Source: Ulvibacter algarum (GTDB lineage Bacteria > Bacteroidota > Bacteroidia > Flavobacteriales > Flavobacteriaceae). From it: DNA of 64,000 nt. Both the position numbers and the translations under genes were made by a program. Below, piece by piece: positions 35,794 through 44,735 of the stretch (the first letter of the stretch is position 1; each line of letters begins with the position of its first letter). Below the pieces are notes generated by a model. The model saw only the letters and a program-made list of their open reading frames with translations. It ran no database searches and was not told the DNA's origin. Where the stretch lies: contig CANLBJ010000001.1 of the NCBI GenBank assembly GCA_947488905.1, forward strand, positions 496,001 to 560,000, in the 5' to 3' direction.

Positions 35794-35984
35794 AAAATCA
35801 CTCAGGAACCTTTGATAGCTTGGAGGATTTATAATTGTAATTAATTGAATATTACAATTCGAGGAGGAGTGTTTACTTCTTAATACTTTTAAGAATTGTG
35901 ATAGTTTGATAACCACAATGTTTAATTCCAATGAAAGTGTAAATTTTAATGAAACAGTCAAAGTAAAGGTTCCTGAGTGATTTT
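35794..35984. repeat. MITE-like element with 20-bp terminal inverted repeats
   Basis: AAAATCACTCAGGAACCTTT at 35794-35813 is matched exactly and inverted at 35965-35984. The 151 bases between contain further small inverted repeats (for example ATTGTAAT / ATTACAAT near 35833-35857) and no reading frame. The total of 191 bp with perfect ends looks like a non-autonomous transposon or a large folded RNA. I see no clear target duplication. Confidence 0.6.
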
Positions 35985-36015
35985 ATTAATAGCTGCATAG
36001 CAGCAATTAATAAAA
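35981..36015. repeat. Stem-loop next to the inverted-repeat element
   Basis: TTTTATTAAT-A-GCTGC pairs with GCAGC-A-ATTAATAAAA around an ATA loop, 15 base pairs with one mismatch. It overlaps the right end of the 191-bp element by four bases and could be a terminator for the SDR gene or part of the element. Confidence 0.55.
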
Positions 36016-36056
36016 TTGTATCGAAGGGCTGTAACAAAAGCACTCAAATTTTTACT

Positions 36057-36064
36057 TATCTTTA
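36057..36064 (+). promoter_or_regulatory. Weak -7 box for the SPFH cluster
   Basis: TATCTTTA differs from TAnnTTTG at the last base only and lies 28 bases before the ATG at 36092. Confidence 0.3.
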
Positions 36065-36091
36065 GAATTCAAAATTAAAAACAAGAATCTC

Positions 36092-37222
36092 ATGGGCCTA
36101 TTTGATAAAATTAAAGAAAAACTAAGTCACGAATTTATTGACATCATAGAATGGTTAGACTATACAGATGACACCATTGTTCATAGATTTGAGCGTTACC
36201 AAAACGAAATTAAAAACGAAGCGCAGCTTATCGTACGTGAAGGGCAGACAGCTGTTTTTATTAATGAAGGTCAACTTGCAGATGTTTTTACACCTGGAAC
36301 ATACACACTAAACACGCAAAATTTACCAATTCTTGCCACTCTTAAAGGTTGGAAATATGGATTTAATAGTCCATTTAAGGCAGAGGTTTATTTTGTAAAT
36401 ACAACCCTTTTTACAGACGAAAAATGGGGTACAAAAAACCCAATCACTTTAAATGATGACCGTTTTGGTCTTGTGGAAATTCGTGCCTTTGGAACGTATG
36501 CATTTAAAATAGGCGATGCGGGTAAGTTTGTAGTAGAAATTGTTGGTACGGATAATAATTTTACAAACTTTGAGATCAACGAGCACCTTAAAAGTCTTAT
36601 TGCTACACGATTTACAGATACTGTAGGTGAAGCAAACTTGCCTATTGAGTTATACGCTGCAAACACGACAGAACTTTCTGAAACGTGTCAAGAAGTAATG
36701 CATCCAGAGTTTGAAAGTGTTGGTATTTCATTAGAGAAATTTTACATTGAGAATGTATCAATGCCTGAAGATCTTAAAAAAGAGATTTTTGAATATAGCC
36801 GTATTGATAAATTAGACCTTGATAAATTAACAAAATTTAAAACTGCAAAAGCTATTGAAGCAGCTGCCTTAAATGAAGGTGGCACAGCTGGAGCAGGTAT
36901 GGGAATGGGAATGGGCTTTGTACTAGCACAACAAATGGGCGGGATGATGTCACCACAAATGGGAGGACAACAAGCCGCTGCACCTCAAGGCGGAATGATG
37001 CCACCACCTATGCCACAAGCAGTACAATACTTTTATGCTGCAAATGGAGCACAAGCAGGACCCGTAGGTATGGAGCAATTAAGAGCATTATTTGCAAACA
37101 GAACCATCAATAAAGACTCACTAGTCTGGAAACAAGGTATGGATAACTGGGCAGCACTAAATACTGTAGAAGAATTAAAGCCATTTTTAGGTGGGAATAC
37201 ACCACCACCTTTGCCAGCTTAA
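36092..37222 (+). CDS. SPFH domain protein with GYF_2 domain
   Basis: The protein has 376 residues. The start MGLFDKIKEKLSHEFIDIIE, QTAVFINEGQLADVFTPGTY and the SPFH core to about residue 265 match the YdjI/virion-core-like SPFH group. A Gly/Met-rich linker (GAGMGMGMGF) follows, then a C-terminal GYF_2 domain (FYAANGAQAGPVGMEQLRAL, about 312-355) and a PPPLPA tail. SPFH proteins scaffold membrane microdomains. It is the first of four same-strand genes with a zinc-ribbon protein, a phosphatase and a PH-like protein, a combination that suggests a membrane stress role by inference. Confidence 0.85.
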   Translation: MGLFDKIKEKLSHEFIDIIEWLDYTDDTIVHRFERYQNEIKNEAQLIVREGQTAVFINEGQLADVFTPGTYTLNTQNLPILATLKGWKYGFNSPFKAEVYFVNTTLFTDEKWGTKNPITLNDDRFGLVEIRAFGTYAFKIGDAGKFVVEIVGTDNNFTNFEINEHLKSLIATRFTDTVGEANLPIELYAANTTELSETCQEVMHPEFESVGISLEKFYIENVSMPEDLKKEIFEYSRIDKLDLDKLTKFKTAKAIEAAALNEGGTAGAGMGMGMGFVLAQQMGGMMSPQMGGQQAAAPQGGMMPPPMPQAVQYFYAANGAQAGPVGMEQLRALFANRTINKDSLVWKQGMDNWAALNTVEELKPFLGGNTPPPLPA

Positions 37223-37313
37223 TTAAAATATCGCTTAATCCCCTCTTAATTAAGGAGATACTTTCATCTCTCTCTTAAAACGGAGGGATTGAGTAGTATG
37301 CAAAAAATCGCCC

Positions 37314-37421
37314 TGTCACACTGAGCGCAGTCGAAGTGCATCAAGAAGACAGAGTTTTAATTTTGTCACTATATTAAAAAACGGTGAAGTCCATTGGTCT
37401 TCGACTGCGCTCAGACTGACA
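37314..37421. repeat. Dispersed GAGCGCAGTCGAAG-type repeat, inverted pair
   Basis: TGTCACACTGAGCGCAGTCG (arm 37314-37336) and its inverse (37399-37421) are 23-base arms with one substitution, around 62 bases. This is the widespread TGTCA...GTCGAAG repeat of bacterial intergenic regions. A related copy lies inside mfd at 49938-49963. Confidence 0.75.
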
Positions 37422-37446
37422 TAGCGATTACCGAACAAACACAACA

Positions 37447-38544
37447 ATGCAACCCACCCAAGAACAAACATCAGAACTCAAAAAATCCTGCGTCAATTGT
37501 GGCGCAGAATTGCTGTATGCTCCAGGTACAAAAGAGATGAAGTGTGGGTATTGTGGTTATACGCAAGATATTCCGCCAGCGATAGACGGTTTTAAAGAAC
37601 TTGAACTAAAACCATATTTAGAGCAACTAGGAAGCCAATCACATAGTGAGCAAATTACAATGTTGCATTGTAAAAACTGTGGTGCAAACCAGCATGTAGA
37701 AGAAAACTATAAATCTTTGCATTGTGTTTATTGCACTATGCCGCTTATTATTGAAGATGCTTATAAAGATGATTGGATTTTGCCTGGAGCGGTCTTGCCT
37801 TTTCAAATAAACCAAGATAAAGCACATCAAATTTTTAAAAAATGGGTGAGTGGTTTATGGTGGGCACCTAATAATTTGCAGAAAGCAGCCTTAGACCCGC
37901 AACACACAAAAGGATTGTATGCCCCGTTCTGGACCTTTGATGCCCAGTTAAAATCTAATTATACAGGACAGCGAGGGGAGTATTATTATGTGACTAAAAC
38001 AGTGGGTTCTGGTAAAAACAGAAGAACCGTACAAGAACGACGTACTAGATGGTATGATGCAAGAGGTACTGTAACAGGTTTTGTAGACGATACACTTATA
38101 AAAGCATCTACACAGAAAAAAGCGGTCATACCTGCGGCAGTGTCAAACTGGAATTTAAAGCAATTAGAAACTTTTCAAACAGGATTTTTAGCCGGCTTTG
38201 TTACAGAAAAATATACAATACCATTATTAGATGGTCATCTCTCTGCTAAAGATGAAGCAAAAAGCATTGCTAGGCGATGGATTCACACAGATATAGGTGG
38301 AGATACGCAAAGAATAGATAGAATGGATATGACCCTCACAGATGAGACTTTTAAACATATTTTATTGCCTGTTTACATAAGCGCTTATGCCTTTAATGGT
38401 AAGCGATATAACTTTTTTGTAAATGGACAAACGGGTACTATCTCTGGTGAGCGACCATATTCATTCTGGAAAATATTTTTGTTTGTCTTAATGTGTCTTG
38501 CGATAATAGGGATTATTATTTTTATAGCTAATTATAATCAATGA
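37447..38544 (+). CDS. Zinc-ribbon membrane protein (TFIIB-type zinc finger)
   Basis: The protein has 365 residues with two zinc ribbons: Cys15/18/33/36 (CVNCGAE ... CGYCGY) and Cys75/78/93/96 (CKNCGAN ... CVYC). A long beta-rich body follows (GLYAPFWTFDAQLKSNYTGQ) and one C-terminal membrane helix at about 343-362. Such proteins are sometimes called PriA-like by zinc-finger similarity only. It neighbours the SPFH gene and overlaps the phosphatase gene by four bases (ATGA), so these are coupled. Function is unknown. Confidence 0.8.
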   Translation: MQPTQEQTSELKKSCVNCGAELLYAPGTKEMKCGYCGYTQDIPPAIDGFKELELKPYLEQLGSQSHSEQITMLHCKNCGANQHVEENYKSLHCVYCTMPLIIEDAYKDDWILPGAVLPFQINQDKAHQIFKKWVSGLWWAPNNLQKAALDPQHTKGLYAPFWTFDAQLKSNYTGQRGEYYYVTKTVGSGKNRRTVQERRTRWYDARGTVTGFVDDTLIKASTQKKAVIPAAVSNWNLKQLETFQTGFLAGFVTEKYTIPLLDGHLSAKDEAKSIARRWIHTDIGGDTQRIDRMDMTLTDETFKHILLPVYISAYAFNGKRYNFFVNGQTGTISGERPYSFWKIFLFVLMCLAIIGIIIFIANYNQ

Positions 38545-39269
38545 GAACATTAGTAGTAGGTGATATACACGGTGGTCTTAAAGCATTAGAGCAGGTCTTA
38601 GAGCGAACACCATATACTAAAAAAGACAGGTTTATTTTTCTAGGTGACTATGTAGATGGCTGGAGTGATTCTGCCCCTGTAATTGCATTTCTTCTGAAAT
38701 TTTCTGAACATCACAAATGTACTTTTTTAAGAGGCAATCACGATGAGTTACTCACAGATTACCTAGAAAGTGGTAACGAAAACCCTATATGGTTAGAACA
38801 CGGCGGAGTTTCGGGTAAAAAGAGTTATGATGCTTTAGATGCTAATGAAAGACAACATCACTTATTGTTTCTTCGGAATTTAGAAAACTACTTTATTGAT
38901 AAAAAAAATAGGTTGTATTGTCACGCTGGTTTTGCTAATCAACATGGACCAGAATATGAATATTACCCAAATACAGTTTACTGGGACAGAACATTATGGG
39001 AAATGGCATGTAGCTTAGACCCAATGCTATCTAAAACAGATGATACCTACCCCAAACGTCTTACTATTTTTAAAGAAATATACATAGGTCATACTCCAAC
39101 AACAAAAATAGGCTTGACAACACCTACTAATTTTGCTAATGTCTGGAATATTGATACGGGTGCAGCTTTTAAGGGACCTTTATCTATACTGGATGTTGAT
39201 ACAAAAGAATACTGGCAGAGTGATCCAGTTATGGATTTGTACCCTAATGAAAAAGGAAGAAACGAATAA
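38541..39269 (+). CDS. PPP-family metallophosphatase
   Basis: The 242-residue cytoplasmic protein has the complete PPP signature: VVGDIHGGLKALEQVL (GDxHG), FLGDYVDGWSD (GDxxD), LRGNHDELL (GNHD/E), YCHAGF and IGHTPTTK. It should be a two-metal serine/threonine-type or ApaH-like phosphatase with unknown substrate. Its ATG overlaps the zinc-ribbon gene stop, and a short gap leads to the PH-like gene. Confidence 0.9.
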   Translation: MRTLVVGDIHGGLKALEQVLERTPYTKKDRFIFLGDYVDGWSDSAPVIAFLLKFSEHHKCTFLRGNHDELLTDYLESGNENPIWLEHGGVSGKKSYDALDANERQHHLLFLRNLENYFIDKKNRLYCHAGFANQHGPEYEYYPNTVYWDRTLWEMACSLDPMLSKTDDTYPKRLTIFKEIYIGHTPTTKIGLTTPTNFANVWNIDTGAAFKGPLSILDVDTKEYWQSDPVMDLYPNEKGRNE

Positions 39270-39279
39270 TTATTAAAAA

Positions 39280-39711
39280 ATGAAGGATAAAATATATAAA
39301 TCAAAATTTGGGTGGGCAGTATTCTCATTTATAGCAGCCATTTTTTTTGTCACTCTATGGCTAAGTTATCAACCTGAAAAAAATATTTATGGAAGCATTC
39401 TTGCGATAATAATCCCTATGGTGGTATTAGCTTTGTATGCAATAATGTCTTTAGCAATAAGATACACAATTACAGCTACAGACATGCATATCAAATTTTT
39501 GCCATTTTACAATAAATCAATAGCTCTTGACCGAATAAGAAAAGTAGAAGTGACGCGCAATATAATGTCATCGCCAGCACCTAGCTTAGACAGAATAGAA
39601 ATCTATTTTGACAAGTTTGACAGTGTTGTCATTTCGCCAAAAAATAAGTTGCAGTTTATGGATGATTTAAAAGCCTTAAACCCATCTATAGAGCTTATTA
39701 AAACGTATTAA
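39280..39711 (+). CDS. Small membrane protein with PH-like C-terminus
   Basis: The protein has 143 residues: two N-terminal membrane helices (about 10-30 and 38-60) and a beta-rich part (ATDMHIKFLPFYNKSIALDR, VVISPKNKLQFMDDLKAL) that looks like the bacterial PH domain group. It begins 10 bases after the phosphatase and closes the SPFH cluster at a terminator. Function is unknown. Confidence 0.7.
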   Translation: MKDKIYKSKFGWAVFSFIAAIFFVTLWLSYQPEKNIYGSILAIIIPMVVLALYAIMSLAIRYTITATDMHIKFLPFYNKSIALDRIRKVEVTRNIMSSPAPSLDRIEIYFDKFDSVVISPKNKLQFMDDLKALNPSIELIKTY

Positions 39712-39724
39712 TATTTCGGCAAAA

Positions 39725-39763
39725 AAAGTGCCTACAAATCTTATTAGATTGTGTAAGCACTTT
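39725..39763. terminator. Bidirectional terminator
   Basis: AAAGTGC / GCACTTT with an inner ACAAATCT-like pairing, and seven T following on the minus strand. It lies between convergent genes at 39711 and 39787. Confidence 0.75.
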
Positions 39764-39786
39764 AAACTAGCTGTTATTTGGTATTA

Positions 39787-40371
39787 TTAAGCTTTTCCGT
39801 AATCATTTTCATCTTGCCATTTTTTGAGTTCTGCCCATTTTCCTTCTGCGGCTAGACCAGATTGCATAGGCCAAGTGCCAGGGTTGTGAACTCTATATCG
39901 TTCGCCCTTTGAGTCTAGATGCGTTTGCAATGTAGCAATCTCTGTGTTTGCTAGCTCTGCCCAAGTAAGAATGCCGTTGTCATTAAAAAGTTCGGCTATT
40001 TTAGGCCCTATTCCCTCTACAACTTTAAGGTCGTTTTCTTTAATGTTTTTACCAAAGGCTGCTTTTGCTGCTGCGGCATCAAAGGCAACTCCTTTAGCAA
40101 CCGCTTTAGTGCTTGCATTACCTGCCACAAAGCCTGCTGCCGCAGTTGCTGCTCCAGATCCAAAAGATGCAGTAGTTGCGCTGCTAGAATGTGATGATGT
40201 TTTAGAAGCTCTACAAGCTGCTAGATCTTTTTCTAGTTGCTCGTTCTTGTTGCGCCAAAAATCTATGTCTGTACTATTGTTATTATTGTTTGAAGTCATC
40301 CTTCCTAGAAGATAACCTAGTATTGCTGAAATTAGCCCTACTAGTAATGGAATTAATATACACCAGTTCAT
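39787..40371 (-). CDS. Membrane-anchored helix-hairpin-helix protein
   Basis: The protein has 194 residues: an N-terminal membrane helix (ILIPLLVGLISAILGYLLGR), a coiled-coil and Ala/Ser-rich linker, and a C-terminal HHH-type domain with DLKVVEGIGPKIAELFNDNG and WAELANTEI. This is the domain of the so-called flap endonuclease-1-like 5' DNA nuclease family, but no nuclease residues are seen. It is 21 bases downstream of the OmpA gene, in the same direction, so the two are probably an operon. Confidence 0.8.
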   Translation of the reverse strand: MNWCILIPLLVGLISAILGYLLGRMTSNNNNNSTDIDFWRNKNEQLEKDLAACRASKTSSHSSSATTASFGSGAATAAAGFVAGNASTKAVAKGVAFDAAAAKAAFGKNIKENDLKVVEGIGPKIAELFNDNGILTWAELANTEIATLQTHLDSKGERYRVHNPGTWPMQSGLAAEGKWAELKKWQDENDYGKA

Positions 40372-40392
40372 ATTTAATATTTTTTAATGTGA

Positions 40393-41361
40393 TTAGTTTA
40401 AAGTTACTTCTGTTCTTCTGTTTTTACTGCGGCCTTCTTCTGTTGCATTTGTTGCAATAGGCTTATTTGGCCCTTGAGAAGTGGATATGATTTTTGCTTG
40501 AGAAATACCATTTTTAATGAAATATTGTTTTGCAAAATCTGCACGTTCTTGACCTAAACGCATGTTTGTAGTTGCGCTACCCGTATTATCTGTATGACCA
40601 GTTATTTTAAGTCTTGCGTCTGGGTTTTTGTCTAAATACGTAGATAGATTAGCAATTTTTGAGCGTTGTTCTGCACTTAAATTAATGCTAGCCGCTGCAG
40701 TGTCAAAGTAAATCACTAACGGTTCTGCCATTAAAGATTTTTTTAAAGTCATCATATCTTCTGCGTCTTTTTTTGCAGAATCATCTGTACTTGTGTTCAT
40801 CCCAAAGTTAACAGGCCCTAGATAAATTCCATTGTTTAATGATATTCCATCATTTAACAATCCTCTGGTATTTATCATTTGAGAAGAGATGCCTCTTGAT
40901 GTAAAATAATTTTTCACAGTATTTGCCCTTGCTAGACCTAGGTTAGGGTAGGCAGAGTTGTTTTCTTCTTGTGAAGTGTATAGTCCTGTGATTGTCACAT
41001 TTTTATTAGCATTGCCCTTTAAATAGTCACCTAGTTGATCAATACCGCCATTAAGTGAGGCAGAGATGGGAGTAATTAATGCGTAATCTGAAGCATTAAA
41101 ATTGAAATTATCTGGATTTTCAAAAGAGAAATCTCCGTTAGCATCAATAAGTGAAAATTTGTTTGCTAATGCGTTTGCATTAGTTGAGGAGTCTTGAGCA
41201 TTTAGGTTTGCATCATTATCATCAGTAGCTATTACTTTTTCTGTGTCTGCACCTGCAGCGCCGTCGCAACAATCAGGATTGCAACATAGTTTCCAGTAAA
41301 AATAAGTACCAATTAAAATGGTAAGAAATATGCCCAACAGGTAGAGTGCTTTTTTACTCAT
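40393..41361 (-). CDS. OmpA-family protein with two OmpA-like domains
   Basis: The protein has 322 residues. After an N-terminal membrane helix comes a Cys cluster (WKLCCNPDCCDG), a linker, a degenerate OmpA-like domain (TITGLYTSQEENNSAYPNLG, with GLARANTVKNYFTSRG) and a canonical C-terminal OmpA domain (KITGHTDNTGSATTNMRLG, RRTEVTLN). OmpA domains bind peptidoglycan, and this one is probably anchored in the inner membrane. Two tandem copies and the vicinal cysteines are unusual for an OmpA-like protein. Confidence 0.87.
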   Translation of the reverse strand: MSKKALYLLGIFLTILIGTYFYWKLCCNPDCCDGAAGADTEKVIATDDNDANLNAQDSSTNANALANKFSLIDANGDFSFENPDNFNFNASDYALITPISASLNGGIDQLGDYLKGNANKNVTITGLYTSQEENNSAYPNLGLARANTVKNYFTSRGISSQMINTRGLLNDGISLNNGIYLGPVNFGMNTSTDDSAKKDAEDMMTLKKSLMAEPLVIYFDTAAASINLSAEQRSKIANLSTYLDKNPDARLKITGHTDNTGSATTNMRLGQERADFAKQYFIKNGISQAKIISTSQGPNKPIATNATEEGRSKNRRTEVTLN

Positions 41362-41526
41362 GGGTTGGTTTTTAAGGTTAATATTTTACTAATATAGCAA
41401 ATATTAACACATAAAAATATGGTTAATAGCTGAATTGTAGGTGTTTATGTTTTAAAACGGGCTTTTGTGTCTTTAAACTTGGCTAAAATCAATAAAAAAG
41501 AACATTTCCGAAGTATGAAAACTTAA

Positions 41527-43146
41527 CTATCTAATAATAATAGACTTACTGTAAAACTGTCCTCCTGTGCTTATTCTGTAAATATATTGCCCATAACTAA
41601 CACGGCTTTTAATTTTAGATTTAACATCTATCTTATGTTTTCCAGCAAACAGGATTTCATTAGCTAAAACAGCTATCTCTTTACCCATTAAGTCATACAG
41701 TCTTATATCTACATTTGCGGTTGCGGGCATGGTAATTTCAATACTAGTCTGTGACCCATTATATACCGGAATATGTTTTAAATAAGAGGTATTATTAAAT
41801 TCTGAAATACCAAGAGAATTACAACTAAAACCAAGGTCGAGATTCTCATAAGTCTGATTTAAAAGAATCCCATCAACTACAGTAGGATCTAGACAAAACC
41901 AATCTGTGAGTATTGTGCTGTAAATATCTCTAAAATCTGTAGATGGAATTAAATTATCATTATTATCCAACACATTTATGTTAGGGTGTTCTCCTGCAAA
42001 ACCGTTGCCTTGCAGTCCACTACCAAAGAGTAATACTGGTGAGGCAGCTCCGTGGTCAGTACCATTAGAGCCGTTCTCATAAGGCCTTCTGCCAAATTCT
42101 GAAATGGTCATTGATAACACCTCATTGTCCATCCCAGTAGAAGCAAGATCGTCATAAAAGTCTTTCATACTTTTAGAAATGTCTTGCAATAATTCTTGAT
42201 GATCTTCTACTTGGTTTGCGTGATTGTCAAAACCATCTAGGGTAACCATATATACCTTAGTGCCTAGTCCACCTTTAATCATTCTAGAAACAATTGCAAG
42301 TTGTGAGGCTAATGAACCGTCACCATATTCTACACTATTGTTCGCGGCTAAATATGCTTGGTGTATTACTTGAGAATATACAAAAGTGGTGTTTGCAGTA
42401 GACCGCATAAACAGTAATTTATCACCATACACACATTCTGGAATATCTAAAACATCATGCAAGGTTCCGTTCTCTGCAACATTTGCTAATTGATCAGGAT
42501 TTGCAACAGAAAATGCATAGTTGTTATCACTGCCCTCAAAGATAAGGTTACCTATGCTCCCTATCTGTACTGCTGGCGGTGTATCTGGCGGACTTATTAA
42601 GTAATCTGGATATAGGTCTTCAAAGTAACGACCCCACCACCCAGTAGATTCAAAGCCATTAGGTTGGGTAGATGCCCAGATGTCTGATGATGTAAAATGG
42701 GATAAATTTTGGTTATCATAACCTACTCCATGAACCACTTTCATTTTACCGTCTCCCCACAAAGATTCTATCTCTGTCATATAATTAGGAACCCCAAAAT
42801 CTGCGTTAAGATTTATAAGGTTCGCCTCATTATGTTTTATGGTTGGTCTTAAATTAGCGTAATTGTCATAATCATAGATTGGTACAATTGTGTTTAGACC
42901 GTCATTACCGCCTTTAAGTCTAATTATAACAAGAATATTATCATTTTCTGCATTTGCAAGTGCCACAGATAGTGGTGAGGGTTGAGAAGCTGTGACAGCT
43001 GCATGACCTACCATAATACTACCCGCGCCAGCTAGACCAAGTGCTTGAATAAATGATCTGCGATTCCAGGTGGCATGTTCTTTCTCATGAGCAGCTTTGT
43101 TGTGGTTGGTCCCTGGTTTATGATTTTTATGGTCGTGGTTACACAT
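41527..43146 (-). CDS. DUF1501 protein with Tat signal and T9SS tail
   Basis: The protein has 539 residues. A His-rich leader (residues 1-25) precedes a twin-arginine motif at 29-30 (WNRRSFIQALGLAGAGSIM). DUF1501 follows, a sulfatase-like fold with VIIRLKGGNDGLNTIVPIYD, FDNHANQVEDHQ and RPYENGSNGTDHGAASP. The last 80 residues resemble a T9SS type A domain, ending GQFYSKSIIIR. Tat export followed by T9SS is therefore predicted. It is 5 bases after the DUF1800 gene, its usual partner. Confidence 0.9.
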   Translation of the reverse strand: MCNHDHKNHKPGTNHNKAAHEKEHATWNRRSFIQALGLAGAGSIMVGHAAVTASQPSPLSVALANAENDNILVIIRLKGGNDGLNTIVPIYDYDNYANLRPTIKHNEANLINLNADFGVPNYMTEIESLWGDGKMKVVHGVGYDNQNLSHFTSSDIWASTQPNGFESTGWWGRYFEDLYPDYLISPPDTPPAVQIGSIGNLIFEGSDNNYAFSVANPDQLANVAENGTLHDVLDIPECVYGDKLLFMRSTANTTFVYSQVIHQAYLAANNSVEYGDGSLASQLAIVSRMIKGGLGTKVYMVTLDGFDNHANQVEDHQELLQDISKSMKDFYDDLASTGMDNEVLSMTISEFGRRPYENGSNGTDHGAASPVLLFGSGLQGNGFAGEHPNINVLDNNDNLIPSTDFRDIYSTILTDWFCLDPTVVDGILLNQTYENLDLGFSCNSLGISEFNNTSYLKHIPVYNGSQTSIEITMPATANVDIRLYDLMGKEIAVLANEILFAGKHKIDVKSKIKSRVSYGQYIYRISTGGQFYSKSIIIR

Positions 43147-43151
43147 AGCGT

Positions 43152-44621
43152 TTATTTTAATTGAAATTCAGGTATTCTAAAGATGTGTTTTAATAAAAGG
43201 TATACTTGGTTAGGGGCAGAAGACCAGTTTAAACTCCAAGTCATATTATCATAATAATTTTGAGGAACATCAGCTTTAAACACTATAGTTGCTGTATCAT
43301 AATCTGTTGCTGTATATAATTGTTTTGGTAAAAGATAATCTACCATGGTTCTAGCTATAAACTCTGGATCTATACTGTCATTGCTTAGTTCGCGAGCAAG
43401 GTCTACAAAAGTGTATTCTAGTCCTTGGCCATAAAGATAGTTGAGGTATAAATCAAGCAATTGCCATCTTCCAGTGAGCGTAGAACTGTTAATCCATGTT
43501 TCATCACGTTGCCATCCAGAAACATCTGGTGGGTCTAAAATTTCTTGACCCATTAAACCTGCGTAATATAAAAATGCTTCAACTAGTGTGTCATTATATA
43601 AAAAACCAGAGTCTTTTGTGAAACCAACAATTAAATCTAATGGACTTTTAACAACAACACCTCTTGCTCTATCGTCAAAAAAATGTTCGCTTTTAAGTAG
43701 TTGTCTTAATACAGGTGCTAGCTCGTAGTTATTATCAATAAATACTTGTGATAAGGGTTCAATAATAGTATCTAATATGTAATCATCTACTGCTGGGCTT
43801 ACAAAAAACTGATATAATTTTGTGACAACTGTATTTGCTATCTGCTCACCGTGTTGCTCAAAAAGAATATTAATCACATCATTATAACCCCAATTTCCTG
43901 TTTGGTTAAAAATAGTTTTAGATCCAGTATCGTGTGTGCTTTCATCAAAGTAAATTTGAGCACCAAAAGTGTCCCAATGGTTATAACCGGTTAATGCTCT
44001 TGCGGTTTCTGTGATATCACTTTGCGTATAGCCGTTTCCTTCACCCATTGTAAATAACTCATAAAGTTCGCGAGCATAGTTTTCATTTGGGCTAGTTTCT
44101 GTGTTTTCAAAACCGTTTAAATACAACAGCATAGTGCTGTTTGTACCCATAGCAGATACAAAATTTTTAAAATTTCCGAGGCAATGCGTCTGCAACGTAT
44201 CATAATACTGGAATAGATATGGCGCATAAAAATAACTCTCTAGTTCTGTTACAAAATGATTGGACCAAAAAAAGGCTAATCTGCCCTTTAAGCCCTCTGT
44301 ATAGAGGCTGTTTCCTACTGTTAGTCTATGATTAAAAACAAAATCATTATTTTGAGTGTCAAAATCTGTATAGTCATCAAATGACCAATATCCCCAGGGC
44401 GGTGTGGGTAAATTGTCTTGAGCAATGGCCTCATCTATCAAGCTGTCTATAAACTCGCTGGGAGTCATATTTAATGCGTCATCAAGATTAGATTGAGATG
44501 CGCCAAAATCTAGACGCCTGTAAACGTGTTTGATCTTATCAATGTTCCAGATGTTTTCTGCATTTGGTACATATGCGTCAAGAGAAGCAGTATTGCAAGA
44601 AGGAGGTGTAGTGGCTACCAT
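43152..44621 (-). CDS. DUF1800 domain protein
   Basis: The protein has 489 residues and is mostly helical. DUF1800 motifs include KIKHVYRRLDFGASQSNLDD, RLAFFWSNHFVTE, MLLYLNGFENTETSPNENYA (NENYARE is diagnostic), FTMGEGNGYTQSDITETARA and LRQLLKSEHFF. No signal peptide is visible at the chosen ATG (44621). The DUF1800-DUF1501 pair is widespread in Bacteroidota and Planctomycetota, and its function is unknown. Confidence 0.9.
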   Translation of the reverse strand: MVATTPPSCNTASLDAYVPNAENIWNIDKIKHVYRRLDFGASQSNLDDALNMTPSEFIDSLIDEAIAQDNLPTPPWGYWSFDDYTDFDTQNNDFVFNHRLTVGNSLYTEGLKGRLAFFWSNHFVTELESYFYAPYLFQYYDTLQTHCLGNFKNFVSAMGTNSTMLLYLNGFENTETSPNENYARELYELFTMGEGNGYTQSDITETARALTGYNHWDTFGAQIYFDESTHDTGSKTIFNQTGNWGYNDVINILFEQHGEQIANTVVTKLYQFFVSPAVDDYILDTIIEPLSQVFIDNNYELAPVLRQLLKSEHFFDDRARGVVVKSPLDLIVGFTKDSGFLYNDTLVEAFLYYAGLMGQEILDPPDVSGWQRDETWINSSTLTGRWQLLDLYLNYLYGQGLEYTFVDLARELSNDSIDPEFIARTMVDYLLPKQLYTATDYDTATIVFKADVPQNYYDNMTWSLNWSSAPNQVYLLLKHIFRIPEFQLK

Positions 44622-44735
44622 GTAAAGTGGTTTTGGTATTAAATATACTGAAAATAAGGGTTTTAGGTCTATTTTGCTGCTAATTTAACGTTCTGAGCTT
44701 ATTTTTAGTACTTTTCTAAAGTAATTTACTACACT

